A DNA stretch of 64,000 nt from Smittia aterrima. Its lineage: Eukaryota > Arthropoda > Insecta > Diptera > Chironomidae. Location: contig CP093830.1 in assembly GCA_033063855.1 (NCBI GenBank), positions 8,060,854 to 8,124,853 of the forward strand, read 5' to 3'. Under the pieces are notes generated by a model, which saw only the letters and a program-made list of their open reading frames with translations, ran no database searches and was not told the origin of the DNA. The position numbers and the translations under genes were made by a program. Below, in pieces: positions 24,142-34,874 of the stretch (position 1 is the first letter of the stretch; every line of letters starts with the position of its first letter).

Positions 24142-25524
24142 TTATGTAATTGACGAAAAGAACATCAAGAACGAGTAGGCGAATTGCATGATCTGTGAAA
24201 TGAAAACTTTTATTTTAATTCTCGAACGCAATTCGACACAAACCTTCAAGAAAGTTTCCATGTTGGCTTCTTTAAACACTCCGTTGAATCCTCGCATGTT
24301 CTGAGCCATCATCAACATTAGTTGCATACTTTTCCTCTCACTCACAGTCAGATCGTACCACTCGACATCGTAAATCGCATTCACCAACGAACCGATTCGC
24401 TTGATCACTCTGTTTCCAATCAAGCAAATGATGAATATTTGTGCCAATAGAATTGAACACATTGCATATGATGAGAGTGTTCCAGGTGGCGACATTAAAA
24501 TCGATACGAAGGTCATGCACAACATCAAGCCCATGATTGAGAACTCCATGAAGAGAATGAATCGAATTCGTGTCTGAACATCGTTAAACCAATCAAGAAC
24601 CAAGTACGTCCTCTTCACTGCGGATTTAATCATCTCAGAGGAGTTTTCGCCTTTGATCTGTTTCAAAGTGTGAATTGTTTGATCGATATGCCAGCAAGTG
24701 TTGTTCATCAGGAGAAATACGAGACTAAAGATGCTTGAAAGAGGAATTGCAGCAAATATCGACAAACTGACTTGGTACAAATAATTAATCAGCCAGACCA
24801 AGAATTTGTTGTCCAAAGTTAGAAACACAAGCCTGAAGTTTACAAGTGGCAAATTTCTCGCGCTGAATACTCGAAAGATGACACTCATTATTATCGACAG
24901 AGTAGCCACGTAAGGACCAAGTGCAAAAATCGATATTGCGATGAACTCATCCTTGCAATGCTTCAATGTTATTTGGTGCGCTTTCTCTTCTTGTTGAATT
25001 TTTCTGTCGGAAAAATAAAATATATTTCAATCCGATTTTAATTTTAAAATACCTTTCCTTGATATAGCGCTGAACCAAGTCAGTAATTTCGGTGTGATAC
25101 ACAGCGACGTATGTGATGTTCAAACCGATTCTTATCATGCAGACTAAATTTTTCCACTAAATTTATTATGAAGCATAAATAATTTATTAGTTTGTGCTCA
25201 CAAAGAATGGTGAGAATTTCCGTAATCACAACATTGTCTTGTGTCCCGTACTCGACGTAGATGTAAGATGCCAGTAGAAAGACTGCGACAATCGCGTTTA
25301 TGATCATTGGCAGAAAGCTAACAGATAAATTTGTTTTTTTCTCAATTCAAATCACTCAAAAATCATAATTACAGCTTTAAAATCCTTTTCTCGCCATTTC
25401 CAGTTCTCCACGGAGGAGACAAAGTGTTGACGAAAAACATTAAAACTCTTGCGATCAAGTCTGGATAAACCTCTTGATCGTTAAAATATTCCACAGCTCC
25501 TATGTAATATTTTCCACTTTGCAT
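24142..25524 (-). CDS. odorant receptor (insect 7tm_6 family), copy A
   Basis: Five exons on the minus strand: 25524-25373, 25317-25202, 25143-25053, 25003-24244 and 24192-24142, giving 1170 nt or 389 aa. Several hydrophobic helices are visible. The conserved C-terminal block of insect Ors is present as WYDLTVSERKSMQLMLMMAQ, followed by NGVFKEANMETF and the last-exon helix IMQFAYSFLMFF. Short terminal exons with a phase-0 last intron are typical of insect Or genes. Such receptors form ligand-gated cation channels with Orco in olfactory neuron dendrites. The ligand is unknown. Compared with copies B and C it differs mainly in the first third and in the C-terminal intron-flanking codon (Lys instead of Thr before the last intron). 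Confidence 0.93.
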
Positions 25525-25826
25525 CCTGTCAGGTTGAAGTTTCGATTAGAACTGAATAAACTTTTCCTGATTTTACAATTGAATTTATTTTTATTCTTAC
25601 ATAAATGAAGCTTTCCGCCTATTGATTTGTGTTACGTTTACATAGCGGCTTTTATAGAAAAATCGCGGTTAGTAATTTTAAGCAACGAGTGTCATTCTTC
25701 TCATGACTATTCGTTCACAAAGTCATTTAAAATTAACTTGTATATTATTTATGATGAATATTTTGAACGTTTAATATATTACATAACAACATAAATATTT
25801 TAACAAATTTCTGATTTTATTTTTAA

Positions 25827-25846
25827 AGCTCCAGGAAAGTTCGATA
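25827..25846 (-). pseudogene. short remnant of the CLIP protease 3' end
   Basis: About 20 bp (AGCTCCAGGAAAGTTCGATA) match the start of the protease fragment found at the equivalent place in the next unit. The rest appears deleted between two occurrences of GTTCGATA. The assignment rests on position within the repeat unit more than on length. Confidence 0.6.
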
Positions 25847-26054
25847 AAAATAGTGTTTTAGATTTGAACACTGAAAAAAAAACAAAGTCGGACTCTTTTT
25901 GTCTTCACGTTTCATAGAGTTATTCGTTATCTCACTACGCGCTAGTACACGCATTGAAATCTTCAAAAATTGTCAATCAAATCAAAGCCTTAAACATCAA
26001 GCAACAAATTTAAATCTTACTTAAGATATTTAGTCAATAATGTCAATCCAACAG

Positions 26055-26200
26055 TTGAAGAAGCTCCATAAGCTGAGCCCATTGCGCCATTTGGCTTTGG
26101 ATGTCCATTGGATCAGCAGAAATGTCATCTTCATTGCATCTCTATTGGACGAAGAGGTGGATATTGCGCAGGAGCTCTGAAACTAACATGTAATTGTTAG
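26055..26200 (+). pseudogene. defensin pseudogene, copy 2 (exon 2 only)
   Basis: The sequence from 26055 matches defensin exon 2 very closely, including all cysteine codons up to the last pair. Exon 1 with the signal peptide, the TATA box and most of the intron are absent; homology resumes only around 25975 and jumps straight to the intron end. There is a stop codon at 26069-26071 in the propeptide region and a second one at 26198-26200 that removes the last residues. It shares the Thr to Ala change and the 3' indel with copy 3. A secreted peptide cannot be made from this copy. Confidence 0.9.
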
Positions 26201-26373
26201 TAACAAGTTGTTACGCAAACTGATGAAAAGAAACGAATAAAATATTTAATCTCATTTGCACGATTAGAGTTTTCCTTTTGTTACATCAAAGAGAGATTTT
26301 TTTTTCACATCCTAACAAATTGAATCTTTAGAGTCACTGACATCAATAATGTAATACAACTTTGGATGATAAT

Positions 26374-27755
26374 TTATGTGACTGAGGAAAAGAACATCAA
26401 GAGCGAGTAGGCGAATTTCATGATCTGTGAAATAAAAACTTTTATTTTAATTTTCGAACGCAAATCCTCACGAACCGTCAAGAAAGTTTCCATGTTGGCT
26501 TCTTTAAACACTCCGTTGAATCCTCGCATGTTCTGAGCCATCATCAACATTAGTTGCACACTTTTTCTCTCACTCACAGTCAGATCGTACCACTCGACAT
26601 CGTAAATCGCAGCCACCAACGAATCGATTCGCTTGATCACTCTGTTTCCAATCAAGCAAATGATGAATATTTGTGCCAATAGAATTGAACACATCACATA
26701 TGATGAGAGTGTTCCAGGTGGCGACATTAAAATCGATACGAAGGTCATGCACAACATCAACCCCATGATTGAGAACTCCATAAAAAGAATCAATCGAATA
26801 CGTGTCTGAACATCGTTGAACCAATCAAGAACAAAGTACGTCCTCTTCACTGCGGATTTAATCATCTCAGAGGAGTTTTCGCCTTTGATCTGTTTCAAAG
26901 TGTGAATTGTTTGATCGATATGCCAGCAAGTGTTGTTCATCAGGAGAAATACGAGACTGAAGTTGCTTGAAAGAGGAACTGCAGAAAATACCAAGAAGAA
27001 TACATGGTACAAATAATTAATCAGCCAGACCAAAAATTTGTTGTCCAAAGTTAGAAACACAATCCTGAAGTTTAAAACTGGCAAATTTCTCGCGTTGAAT
27101 TCTCGAAAGATGACACTCAATATCATAAACAGAGCAGCCACGTAGGGACCAAGTGCAAAAATCAACGAAGCTTTGAACTCATCCTTGCAATGTTTCAATG
27201 TTATTTGATGCGCTTTCTCTTCTTGTTGAATTTTTCTGTCGGAAAAATAAAATATATTTCAATCCGATTTTAATTTTAAAATACCTTTGCTTGATATAGC
27301 GCTGAACCAAGTCAGTAATTTCGGTGTGATACACAGCGACGTATGTGATGTTCAATCCGATTCTTATCATGCAGACTAAATTTTTTCCATTAAATTTATT
27401 ATGAAGCATAATTAATTTAGTAGTTTGTGCTCACAAAGAATGGTGAGAATTTCCGTAATCACAACATTGTTTTGTGTCCCATACTCGACGTAGATGTCAG
27501 ATGCCAGTAGAAAGACTGCGACAATCGCGTTTATGATCATTGGCAGAAAGCTAGCAGATAACTTTGTTTTTCTCAATTCATATCACTCAAAAATCATAAT
27601 TACAGCTTTAAAATCCTTTTCTCGCCGTTTCGAGTATTCCACGGAGGAGACAAAGTGTTCACGAAAAACATTAAAACTCTTGCGATCAAGTCTGGATAAA
27701 CCTCTTGATTGCTGAAATAATCCACAGCTCGTTTGTAATATTTTCCACTTTGCAT
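26374..27755 (-). CDS. odorant receptor (insect 7tm_6 family), copy B
   Basis: Five exons on the minus strand: 27755-27604, 27550-27435, 27375-27285, 27235-26476 and 26424-26374. Each has exactly the same length as its counterpart in copy A, so the protein is also 389 aa and the frame is intact. The Or C-terminal block WYDLTVSERKSVQLMLMMAQ is kept. Differences from copy A cluster in the N-terminal part (KRAVDYFSNQE) and in helices around ALFMILSVIFREF and YHVFFLVFSAVPL. It is closer to copy C than to A. Splice donors and acceptors are intact, so I regard it as functional. Confidence 0.93.
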
Positions 27756-28073
27756 CCTGTCAGGTTGAAGTTTCGATTAGAACTGACTAAAATTTTCTCT
27801 GTTCTTCCAATTGAATTTATTTTTTATTCTTACATAAATGAAGCTTTCCGCCTATTGATTTCTTTTACTTTTACATCGCGGCTTTTATAGAAAAATCGCT
27901 GTTAGTAATTTAAAGCAACGAGTGTCATTCTTCTCATGACTATTCGTTCACAAAGTCATTTAAAATTAACTTGTATATTATTTATGATGAATATTTGGTG
28001 CTGAACGTTTAATATATTATATTACAACATAAATATTTTAACATAAATATTAGAACATATATTTTATTTTTAA

Positions 28074-28275
28074 GTTTGAATATTTTTGGAATCCAATTCA
28101 TGTTCGAAGATATTCACGTGTAAGCTCCAGGAAAGTTCGATATTCCACAGCTTCGCGGTCCAAAGGAAACGATTCCCAAAAGAATAAATTTAAAACCAGT
28201 AAAGGCATCTTCATTTTCACGTCTTTGTATACAGAGTTGAGAGTTGCTGATCATGATTCTTTAGCGGAAGTTCGA
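28074..28275 (-). pseudogene. duplicated 3' fragment of the CLIP serine protease
   Basis: On the minus strand this segment matches the last two coding exons of the intact protease (30707-31010), including the codons for FILLGIVSFGPRSCG and the exon with the disulfide region upstream. About 100 bp spanning the last intron and the GDSGGP active-site codons are missing, and substitutions have destroyed the frame near the C-terminus. It is stranded inside the receptor repeat unit, proving that the duplicated segment once ran into the protease gene. Confidence 0.87.
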
Positions 28276-28535
28276 TAAGTAAGATAATGAGATAGTTTTG
28301 TAATATAAATAAGCGATGTGAGACAATAATAAAAAGAGTGTTTTAGATTTCAACACTGAAAAAAAAAGTCGGACTCTTTTTGTCTTCACGTTTCATAGAG
28401 TTATTTGTTATCTCACTACGCGCTATTACACGCATTGAAATCTTCAACAATTGTCAATCAAATCTAAGCCTTAAACATCAAGCAACAAATTTAAATCTTA
28501 CTTAAGATATTTAGTCAAGAATGTCAATCCAACAG

Positions 28536-28681
28536 TTGAAGAAGCTCCAGAAACTGAGCCCATTGCGCCATTTGGCTTTGGATGTCCATTGGATCAGCAG
28601 AAATGTCATCTTCATTGCATCTCTATTGGACGAAGAGGTGGATATTGCGCAGGAGCTCTGAAACTAACATGTACTTGTTAG
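28536..28681 (+). pseudogene. defensin pseudogene, copy 3 (exon 2 only)
   Basis: Exon 2 is complete and open from the acceptor to a stop at 28679-28681, encoding the six-cysteine core but ending directly after the last Cys (TCTC). It therefore lacks the final Tyr-Ala-Asn. Like copy 2, it has no exon 1, no signal peptide and no TATA box in the expected place. Because the cysteine framework is intact, use as an exon of another transcript cannot be excluded, but I see no candidate first exon upstream. Confidence 0.85.
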
Positions 28682-28923
28682 TAACAAGTTGTTACGCAAA
28701 CTGATGCAAGGAAGCGAATAAAATATTTAATCTCATTTGCACGATTAGAGTTTTCCTTTTGTCACATCAAAGAATAAATTTTATTTTTTTCTCAAGCTTT
28801 ACTTGAACTGCTAGAGCAGCTCAGCTAATCACAAACATCAATTCTGCTTCTAAATTTGGTGAACAAAAATGCTTTAAAAAAAATAGTTGAATCATTAGAC
28901 AGAAGAATTCTTGCGATGATAAT

Positions 28924-30306
28924 TTATGTAATTGAAACAAAGAACATCAAGAGCGAGTAGGCAAATTGCAAGATCTGTGAAAAGAAAAGATTTTATTTTA
29001 ATTTGTTAACGCAAACTGACACGAACCGTCAAGAAAGTTTCCATGTTGGCTTCTTTGAACACTCCGTTGAATGGTTGCATGTTCTGAGCCATCATCAACA
29101 TTAGTTGCACACTTTTCCTCTCACTCACAGTCAGATCGTACCACTCGACATCGTAAATCGCAGCCACCAACGAATCGATTCGCTTGATCACTCTGTTTCC
29201 AATCAAGCAAATGATGAATAATTGTGCCAATAGAATTGAGCACATCACATATGATGAGAGTGTTCCAGGTGGCGACATTAAAACCGATACGAAGGTCATG
29301 CACAACATCAAGGCCATGATTGAGAACTCCATGAAGAGAATGAATCGAATTCGTGTCTGAACATCGTTGAACCAATCAAGAACCAAGTACGTTCTCTTCA
29401 CTGCGGATTTAATCATCTCAGAGGAGTTTTCGCCTTTGATCTGTTTCAAAGTGTGAATTGTTTGATCGATATGCCAGCAAGTGTTGTTCATCAGGAGAAA
29501 TACGAGACTGAAGTTGCTTGAAAGAGGAACTGCAGAAAATACCAAGAAGAATGCATGGTACAAATAATTAATCAGCCAGACCAAGAATTTGTTGTCCAAA
29601 GTTAGGAACACAATCCTGAAGTTTAAAACTGGCAAATTTCTCGCGTTGAATTCTCGAAAGATGACACTCAATATCATAAACAGAGCAGCCACGTAGGGAC
29701 CAAGCGCAAAAATCAACGAAGCTTTAAACTCATCCTTGCAATGTTTCAATGTTATTTGATGCGCTTTCTCTTCTTGTTGAATTTTTCTGTCGGAAAAATA
29801 AAATATATTTCAATCCGATTTTAATTTTAAAATACCTTTCCTTGATATAGCGCTGAACCAAGTCAGTAATTTCGGTGTGATACACAGCGACGTATGTGAT
29901 GTTCAAACCGATTCTTATCATGCAGACTAAATTTTTTCCATTAAATTTAATATAAAGTAAAATTAATTTAGTTATTGTGCTCACAAAGAATGGTGAGAAT
30001 TTCCGTAATCACAACATTGTTTTGTGTCCCATAATCGACGTAGATGTTAGATGCCAGTAGAAAGACTCCGACAATCGCATTTATGATCATTGGCAGAAAG
30101 CTAGCAGATAAATTTGTTTTTTCTCAATTCAAATCACTCAAAAATCATAATTACAGCTTTAAAATCCTTTTCTCGCCATTCCCAGTTCTCCACGGAGGAG
30201 ACAAAGTGTTCACGAAAAACATTAAAACTCTTGCGATCAAGTCTGGATAAACCTCTTGATTGCTGAAATAATCCACAGCTCGTTTGTAATATTTTCCAAT
30301 TTGCAT
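28924..30306 (-). CDS. odorant receptor (insect 7tm_6 family), copy C
   Basis: Five exons on the minus strand: 30306-30155, 30100-29985, 29926-29836, 29786-29027 and 28974-28924, again 389 aa with exon lengths identical to copies A and B. It is nearly the same as copy B through the long fourth exon, with local differences such as NMQPFNGVFKEAN (NMRGFNGVFKEAN in A and B) and a last exon reading ILQFAYSLLMFFVSIT. The 5' flank differs from the other two beyond about 300 bp, because here the flank is the intact protease gene. Confidence 0.93.
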
Positions 30307-30706
30307 CCTGTCAGGTTGAAGTTTCGAAGAGAACTGACTAAAACTTTCCCTGTTCTTCCAATTGAATTCATTTATTCACAAAGGAAACTTTTTCACTACT
30401 GTATGTGCAGCACTTATTAACTTATGTTACCTTTTCATCGCTGTTTTTCATCGAACTATAATCGAGGCTTGTAATTTAAAGCAACAAGTGTCATTCTTCA
30501 CATGGAACTTTTTTCTACGCTTCGAACTGCATCAAATGCGATTGCAGAGCTTTATGATTATCATTTTCAGGCGAACGAGTGTGAGAACACTTAAATAATT
30601 TAATTTTTCTTTTGAGCAGAATGAAGTGGAAATAAAGTGAAAATCAATTGTTCCGTGATACTCACATTTCCATAAATTTCTAATTTTTATTTTTCATATT
30701 TTCCTT
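30307..30706. other. spacer between receptor C and the CLIP protease
   Basis: It is partly homologous to the flanks upstream of receptors A and B (for example the stretch around 30470-30500). It is the undivided ancestral junction between receptor and protease. No gene is visible. Confidence 0.55.
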
Positions 30707-32557
30707 TTAAACTTGAATATTTTTAAGAATCCAATCCATGTACGAAGATATTCGCGTGTAAACACCAGGAAAGTTTGATAATCCACAGCTTCGTGGTCCA
30801 AAGGAGACGATGCCCAAAAGAATAAATTTATCATCTCCCAGATCAGCTTCGTTCATTAACGGTCCACCAGAGTCGCCTTGAAATAAATAATAAATTAATA
30901 AAGTAATTAAAACTGAGGAGCTCAAGGCATTCACCAGCACAGGCATCTTCATTTTCACGTCCTTGTATGCAGAGTTGAGAGTTGCTGATCATGATTCTTG
31001 AGCGGAAGTTCGAAGTGTAATTCGCGTAAAATGAAGCGCATTCAGTTGTATCGACGTAGGGCAATCGAATCCATTGTAACATTTGACTTTGAGCTTCACT
31101 CACTCGATTTCGTGCGCCCCATCCTGCGATGATTCCATTGCTTCCAGCTGTCATAGCACTTGGAATCTCTTGATATTGACCAATAGGAAGACAAATTGGA
31201 CCGATGGAGTCTAAAACAATTTTTTTTTCTTTTAAATCGATCAATTCTTTTAGACAACTTAACTCACTTGAGGCAGCTGTCGATTCCTTTAAACGAATTA
31301 ACGCAATGTCATTTGCATATCTCGGATTATTGTAATTTGGATGAACGACGACAGTTTCAATTTCGAAATCTTGTTCTTCCATGCACAAACCGTCGTCGTT
31401 GCATTCGTTTTGTTGATTGCTATCAACGTCTCCAAGACGAACTAAAGATCTTTCGATTGAAATATTTTTTAATAAAAGAGAAACGATATGCCTAAGCAAA
31501 ACTTACAATTCGAGGCTTTCGACGAGGTTACTAACACAATGACCGGCAGTTAAAATGTATCGATCAGAAACGACAGAGCCAGCGCATCGATAGGAAACTG
31601 TCCCTGAAGCTAATGAAGGAAATTTAAATGACAAACGTTTTTTTTTTCGTTGATTAGCTACAAACTTTTGTTGCGATAAGCTAATCGTCCCATCCAAGAG
31701 AATCTTCCAACTCCAGCATCTTCTCCTCCCATGATCCTCGAGCCGATTGTTCGACCACAAGACTCGTCATTGATTAAACTTGGAATCTTCGTTTCTGATT
31801 CTGGCAATTCAGTTTGCTGAGTCGTCAATTCCGGAATTCTTAAAACTGGGGTTGTACTCGTAACATCTTCCGGTTCTTTATAAAAAGTGTGATTCTTAGG
31901 AAGAATAAACTCTTGAGAAAACGCTGGAGGACAATTTTTCATCGAATTCGGATCCTCATACTTTGCGATGAACGGCGATTTATTTCCTTTATTTAAAACT
32001 GATTTTGAAAATGGAAGGAAACCTTGAATTGGGTAAGTCGTAAATTGATTCATTGGATAAGTTGGCGGCTTCGAATATTTCGCTTCTTCAGAGCTTGTGA
32101 CTTCTTCTGTGTCCCAAATCCATTTCTTGCCGTGACCGTAATGATGTCTCCTCGATCCATGAGCATATCCGCGCTTTTCACGACTATCTGAGTCACTTTG
32201 ATTCGGGCAGCAAATTGCCATTTCTCCGTCAATGTAATTACAAGCTATCACTTGCGATTGTGAGTTCATGAAGTCAGCAGCGAATCCTCCATAAACTCTT
32301 TGTGCCATCTCCATCACAGATACGCAATACCTGAGCTTAATGCAGTTGCAAGGAGATTGATAGTTAACTAATTGATTTCCATTAATCTGCTGGTAATGAT
32401 AGTTTTGAGGAGCCAGCTCCGGATTGTTATAGTAAAAGATATTTCTTCGTAAATCGAAGTTTTGTTGAGGCCATTGACCATGTGCGAGTATCACTTGAAG
32501 GCAACTCAGATTTATTAAAACTATTATCACAAACGAAAGAACTTTACGCGAATTCAT
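30707..32557 (-). CDS. CLIP-domain trypsin-like serine protease
   Basis: Five exons on the minus strand: 32557-31666, 31609-31507, 31449-31268, 31210-30935 and 30876-30707, giving 1623 nt or 540 aa. A signal peptide (VLSFVIIVLINLSCLQVILA) is followed by a cysteine-knotted CLIP domain (CNCIKLRYC...VIACNY...AICCP, about residues 75-120). A long linker leads to the activation site GSR/IMGG at 274/275. The catalytic triad is His321 in LTAGHC, Asp379 in ANDIALIRL and Ser487 in GDSGGPL. Asp481 in the S1 pocket predicts cleavage after Arg/Lys. CLIP proteases act in Toll, melanisation and clotting cascades in haemolymph. The upstream alternative start at 32575 is not an ATG, so MNSRKVLSF was used. 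Confidence 0.94.
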
Positions 32558-33980
32558 TTTGCTAAAGAAAATCAATTTGACTTCACTCTAAGAAATTTTA
32601 AAACGTTCAAACTTTTCTGAATATCACGGATCATTGGATTGAGATTAATTCTTCATAATCATCATCGCTACTTAGCTTTATTAGAAAAGTTGTTCGCATC
32701 TCATGGTCCGTGAAAAGGTCGAAACGATAATTAAAATGAACTTGATCGTTTACGATTCCACTTGCGGGATTCACCTTCGACGTGCGGCGTTGAAAGTCTT
32801 CGCGATTAATAATTAAGCATAATCTCTTTAATGAATGATTGTTTATGGTTCAACGATTTCGATTGAAAATTTACGAAAAATATTATTTTTGACTGAATGC
32901 GAGCACGACCGGGTGAGAACTGAAATAATTATGAAAGCGTGGAGCATAATTTTAAACAAAATATTTCGCTCCCCACTTCAATCTTCGAGAATAATTTTTT
33001 ATTCACATCTCAGTACCGCTCTTAAATCAGCTGATTCTTCTTTACCGTTGTCCTTGCTCAACATTGTAACGAAGAAAACCAAATGAGATCAGATTATCAT
33101 ATTGCAAAATTTTAATTCAATCTAGAACCACTTTGCTCAACACAGAAACTTCAATCTGTCGTCATCGATGACAAAAGAATATTAAATCGGGGCGTAGAAC
33201 ATTTTGATATTAAAAAAAAAACTCGTTCAGCCTTCGGAGCGCACTTAATTTGTATTTTGTTTTTGGCAGAAATTTCTCTTGGCCTTCATTAGCTTGTTAA
33301 AATTTCGTAAAATGGGGCGTCCAATGAATTTAATTAAACATCAACGCTAATTACAAATTGAAACCAGAGCTCAAAGTTTGAGTCTCAAACTGTAGACAAC
33401 GATTTGATAAACATAATTTTCTTTTATTCTTTTCTTTAATTAAATTCAATCTAATAATTGAACAGACTATCAAGAACAATTCGTAGACTTTTGATTAATC
33501 GTGATCAAACTTGACTAAGAAAAACAGTTTCCTTTAAAATTCTCTGACCGAAAATAGAACTTTCTAACATCTGTCTCAACAGACAATTTTGATTTTTTTT
33601 TTCGTGGAAATTCCTCTGTGCTTTAATAACAGTTCAAATAAAGTTGAATATGAATCATTAATTGAAATTCAGTAAAACAGCAACATTCGGGTGAACTATC
33701 GCAACTCAGTCTTAAGTGTGTTTCCGGTCGATGGAATGTTAATGGAATTTGTGCTATTGCAATGACTCAAGTTGTGATCAAGTCAGAGAAATTAAAACGT
33801 GAAGCTTACCATCTAAGTACAATAAATTAAAACTAAAATATGCGTAGAGAGTATCATATCGTTGTGTCTTCATCACTCAGCTGCAATCTTGAGATTCACA
33901 TTTCGCACGTTCAAATAATTGGCCTCTTTTGTTTTGATTACCTTCTTCTTTTATAGCATCTGAGAATGTTTTTTTTTTGA
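32558..33980. other. non-coding interval between the protease and the DUF4508-like gene
   Basis: It holds the protease 5' flank and the 3' flank of the next gene. I see no exon-like sequence, RNA gene or repeat family. Confidence 0.55.
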
Positions 33981-34484
33981 TTAATCTTCTGTAACTGCTA
34001 ACATGGCAACTCCGTTGTGAATAGCATCAATGCCAATGCCGTTTTGCACGATTGGCATGTCATCTTCAACCTTAAGAGCCTCTTCCAGTTCCTGGTTGAG
34101 CTTCAATCCGAACTCAGAGTCAATCTCGTTGAGCTTGTCGACCAAGCGCGAGCGCAATTGGTCAGGCCACTTAGGCGTCCATTCCTTGAATAGCTTGACC
34201 TATAAGTTAATCAAATGTTTCAAGTTACTTAATCTGTATCGGAGAAATATGATCCATCAACCTACTCGACACAAAAAGATCGACAGAGGTTTGCCGTTGT
34301 CAGATGACGACGAAGCTATAGAAATGTCGTCGTTGATTCCATTCACGCAAATCTCACTGTTTTTCAGTAACCACTGAATCAGAATTGCCATAAAATCAGC
34401 TTTCTCATATTCTGAGAAGTCTCTAAACCAGTTGAGAACATAACGAAACTCTGCATCGGGAGTCAATTGATAATGAGAATTCAT
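33981..34484 (-). CDS. small conserved protein, C14orf119/DUF4508-like
   Basis: Two exons on the minus strand, 34484-34266 and 34199-33981, give 438 nt or 145 aa. The first exon ends at CGA with donor GTAGGT, which joins in phase to GTCAAGCTATTC. The protein has VLNWFRDFSEYEKADFMAILIQWLL near the N-terminus and, after a Ser/Asp-rich loop, PLSIFLCRVKLFKEW. This pair of helical blocks resembles vertebrate C14orf119 (WFxxWS...PPSIFECQLxLWxxWF). The function of that family is unknown. No signal peptide or membrane segment is present, so it is probably cytosolic or nuclear. The match is by motif memory and is moderate. Confidence 0.72.
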
Positions 34485-34874
34485 CTCAGCGATTTTCACT
34501 TAAAACGATGTTTTTTAATCGAAACTCGATCTTATTCTATTAGTTCAAGATGTTGACTCGACTTCAACACATTTATCACAAATTTTAAGATCTTTCTTCA
34601 CTTTTAATTTTGAAAAACAAAAAATATTGAGTTCCAAATGCAACACAAAATGCAGGTTTTCTCAATCCGCGCTCTGTGATCAAAAATATTTTTTCGAAAA
34701 CGTCTTGAATGATTTTTATGAAAACGCTCGGATTTATGTTTTCTTAATTTATTTCTTTTAATTTCACTTGACAATATCTAAATTGATCGGTGATGAATGC
34801 GAGTCGTTCTCTACATCCCTTAACGTAAAACATTTAAAGTTTTTTCAAAATTAGGTTTTCTTGATCCCTCAGCT
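34485..34874. other. spacer between DUF4508-like gene and PP5
   Basis: AT-rich, with no feature that I can support beyond the 5' flank of one gene and the 3' UTR of the other. Confidence 0.5.

Larger units (their letters stand above)
23650..30306. repeat. tandem segmental duplication: defensin exon, odorant receptor, protease 3' end
   Basis: Three units run in order: defensin plus receptor A (about 23.7-25.8 kb), defensin remnant plus receptor B (about 25.85-28.2 kb) and defensin remnant plus receptor C (about 28.3-30.3 kb). Receptor stop codons are offset by 2232 and 2550 bp. The third unit abuts the intact CLIP protease, and pieces of that protease's 3' end sit at the end of the first two units. 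This fixes the unit order as defensin, receptor, protease tail. Shared indels show that copies two and three are closer to each other than to copy one. Confidence 0.9.

Noticed and set aside
24142..30306. Gustatory receptor identity for the three receptor genes
   Set aside because: The C-terminal motif of gustatory receptors (TYhhhhhQF) is absent, while the LMLMMAQ-type block near the C-terminus fits odorant receptors.
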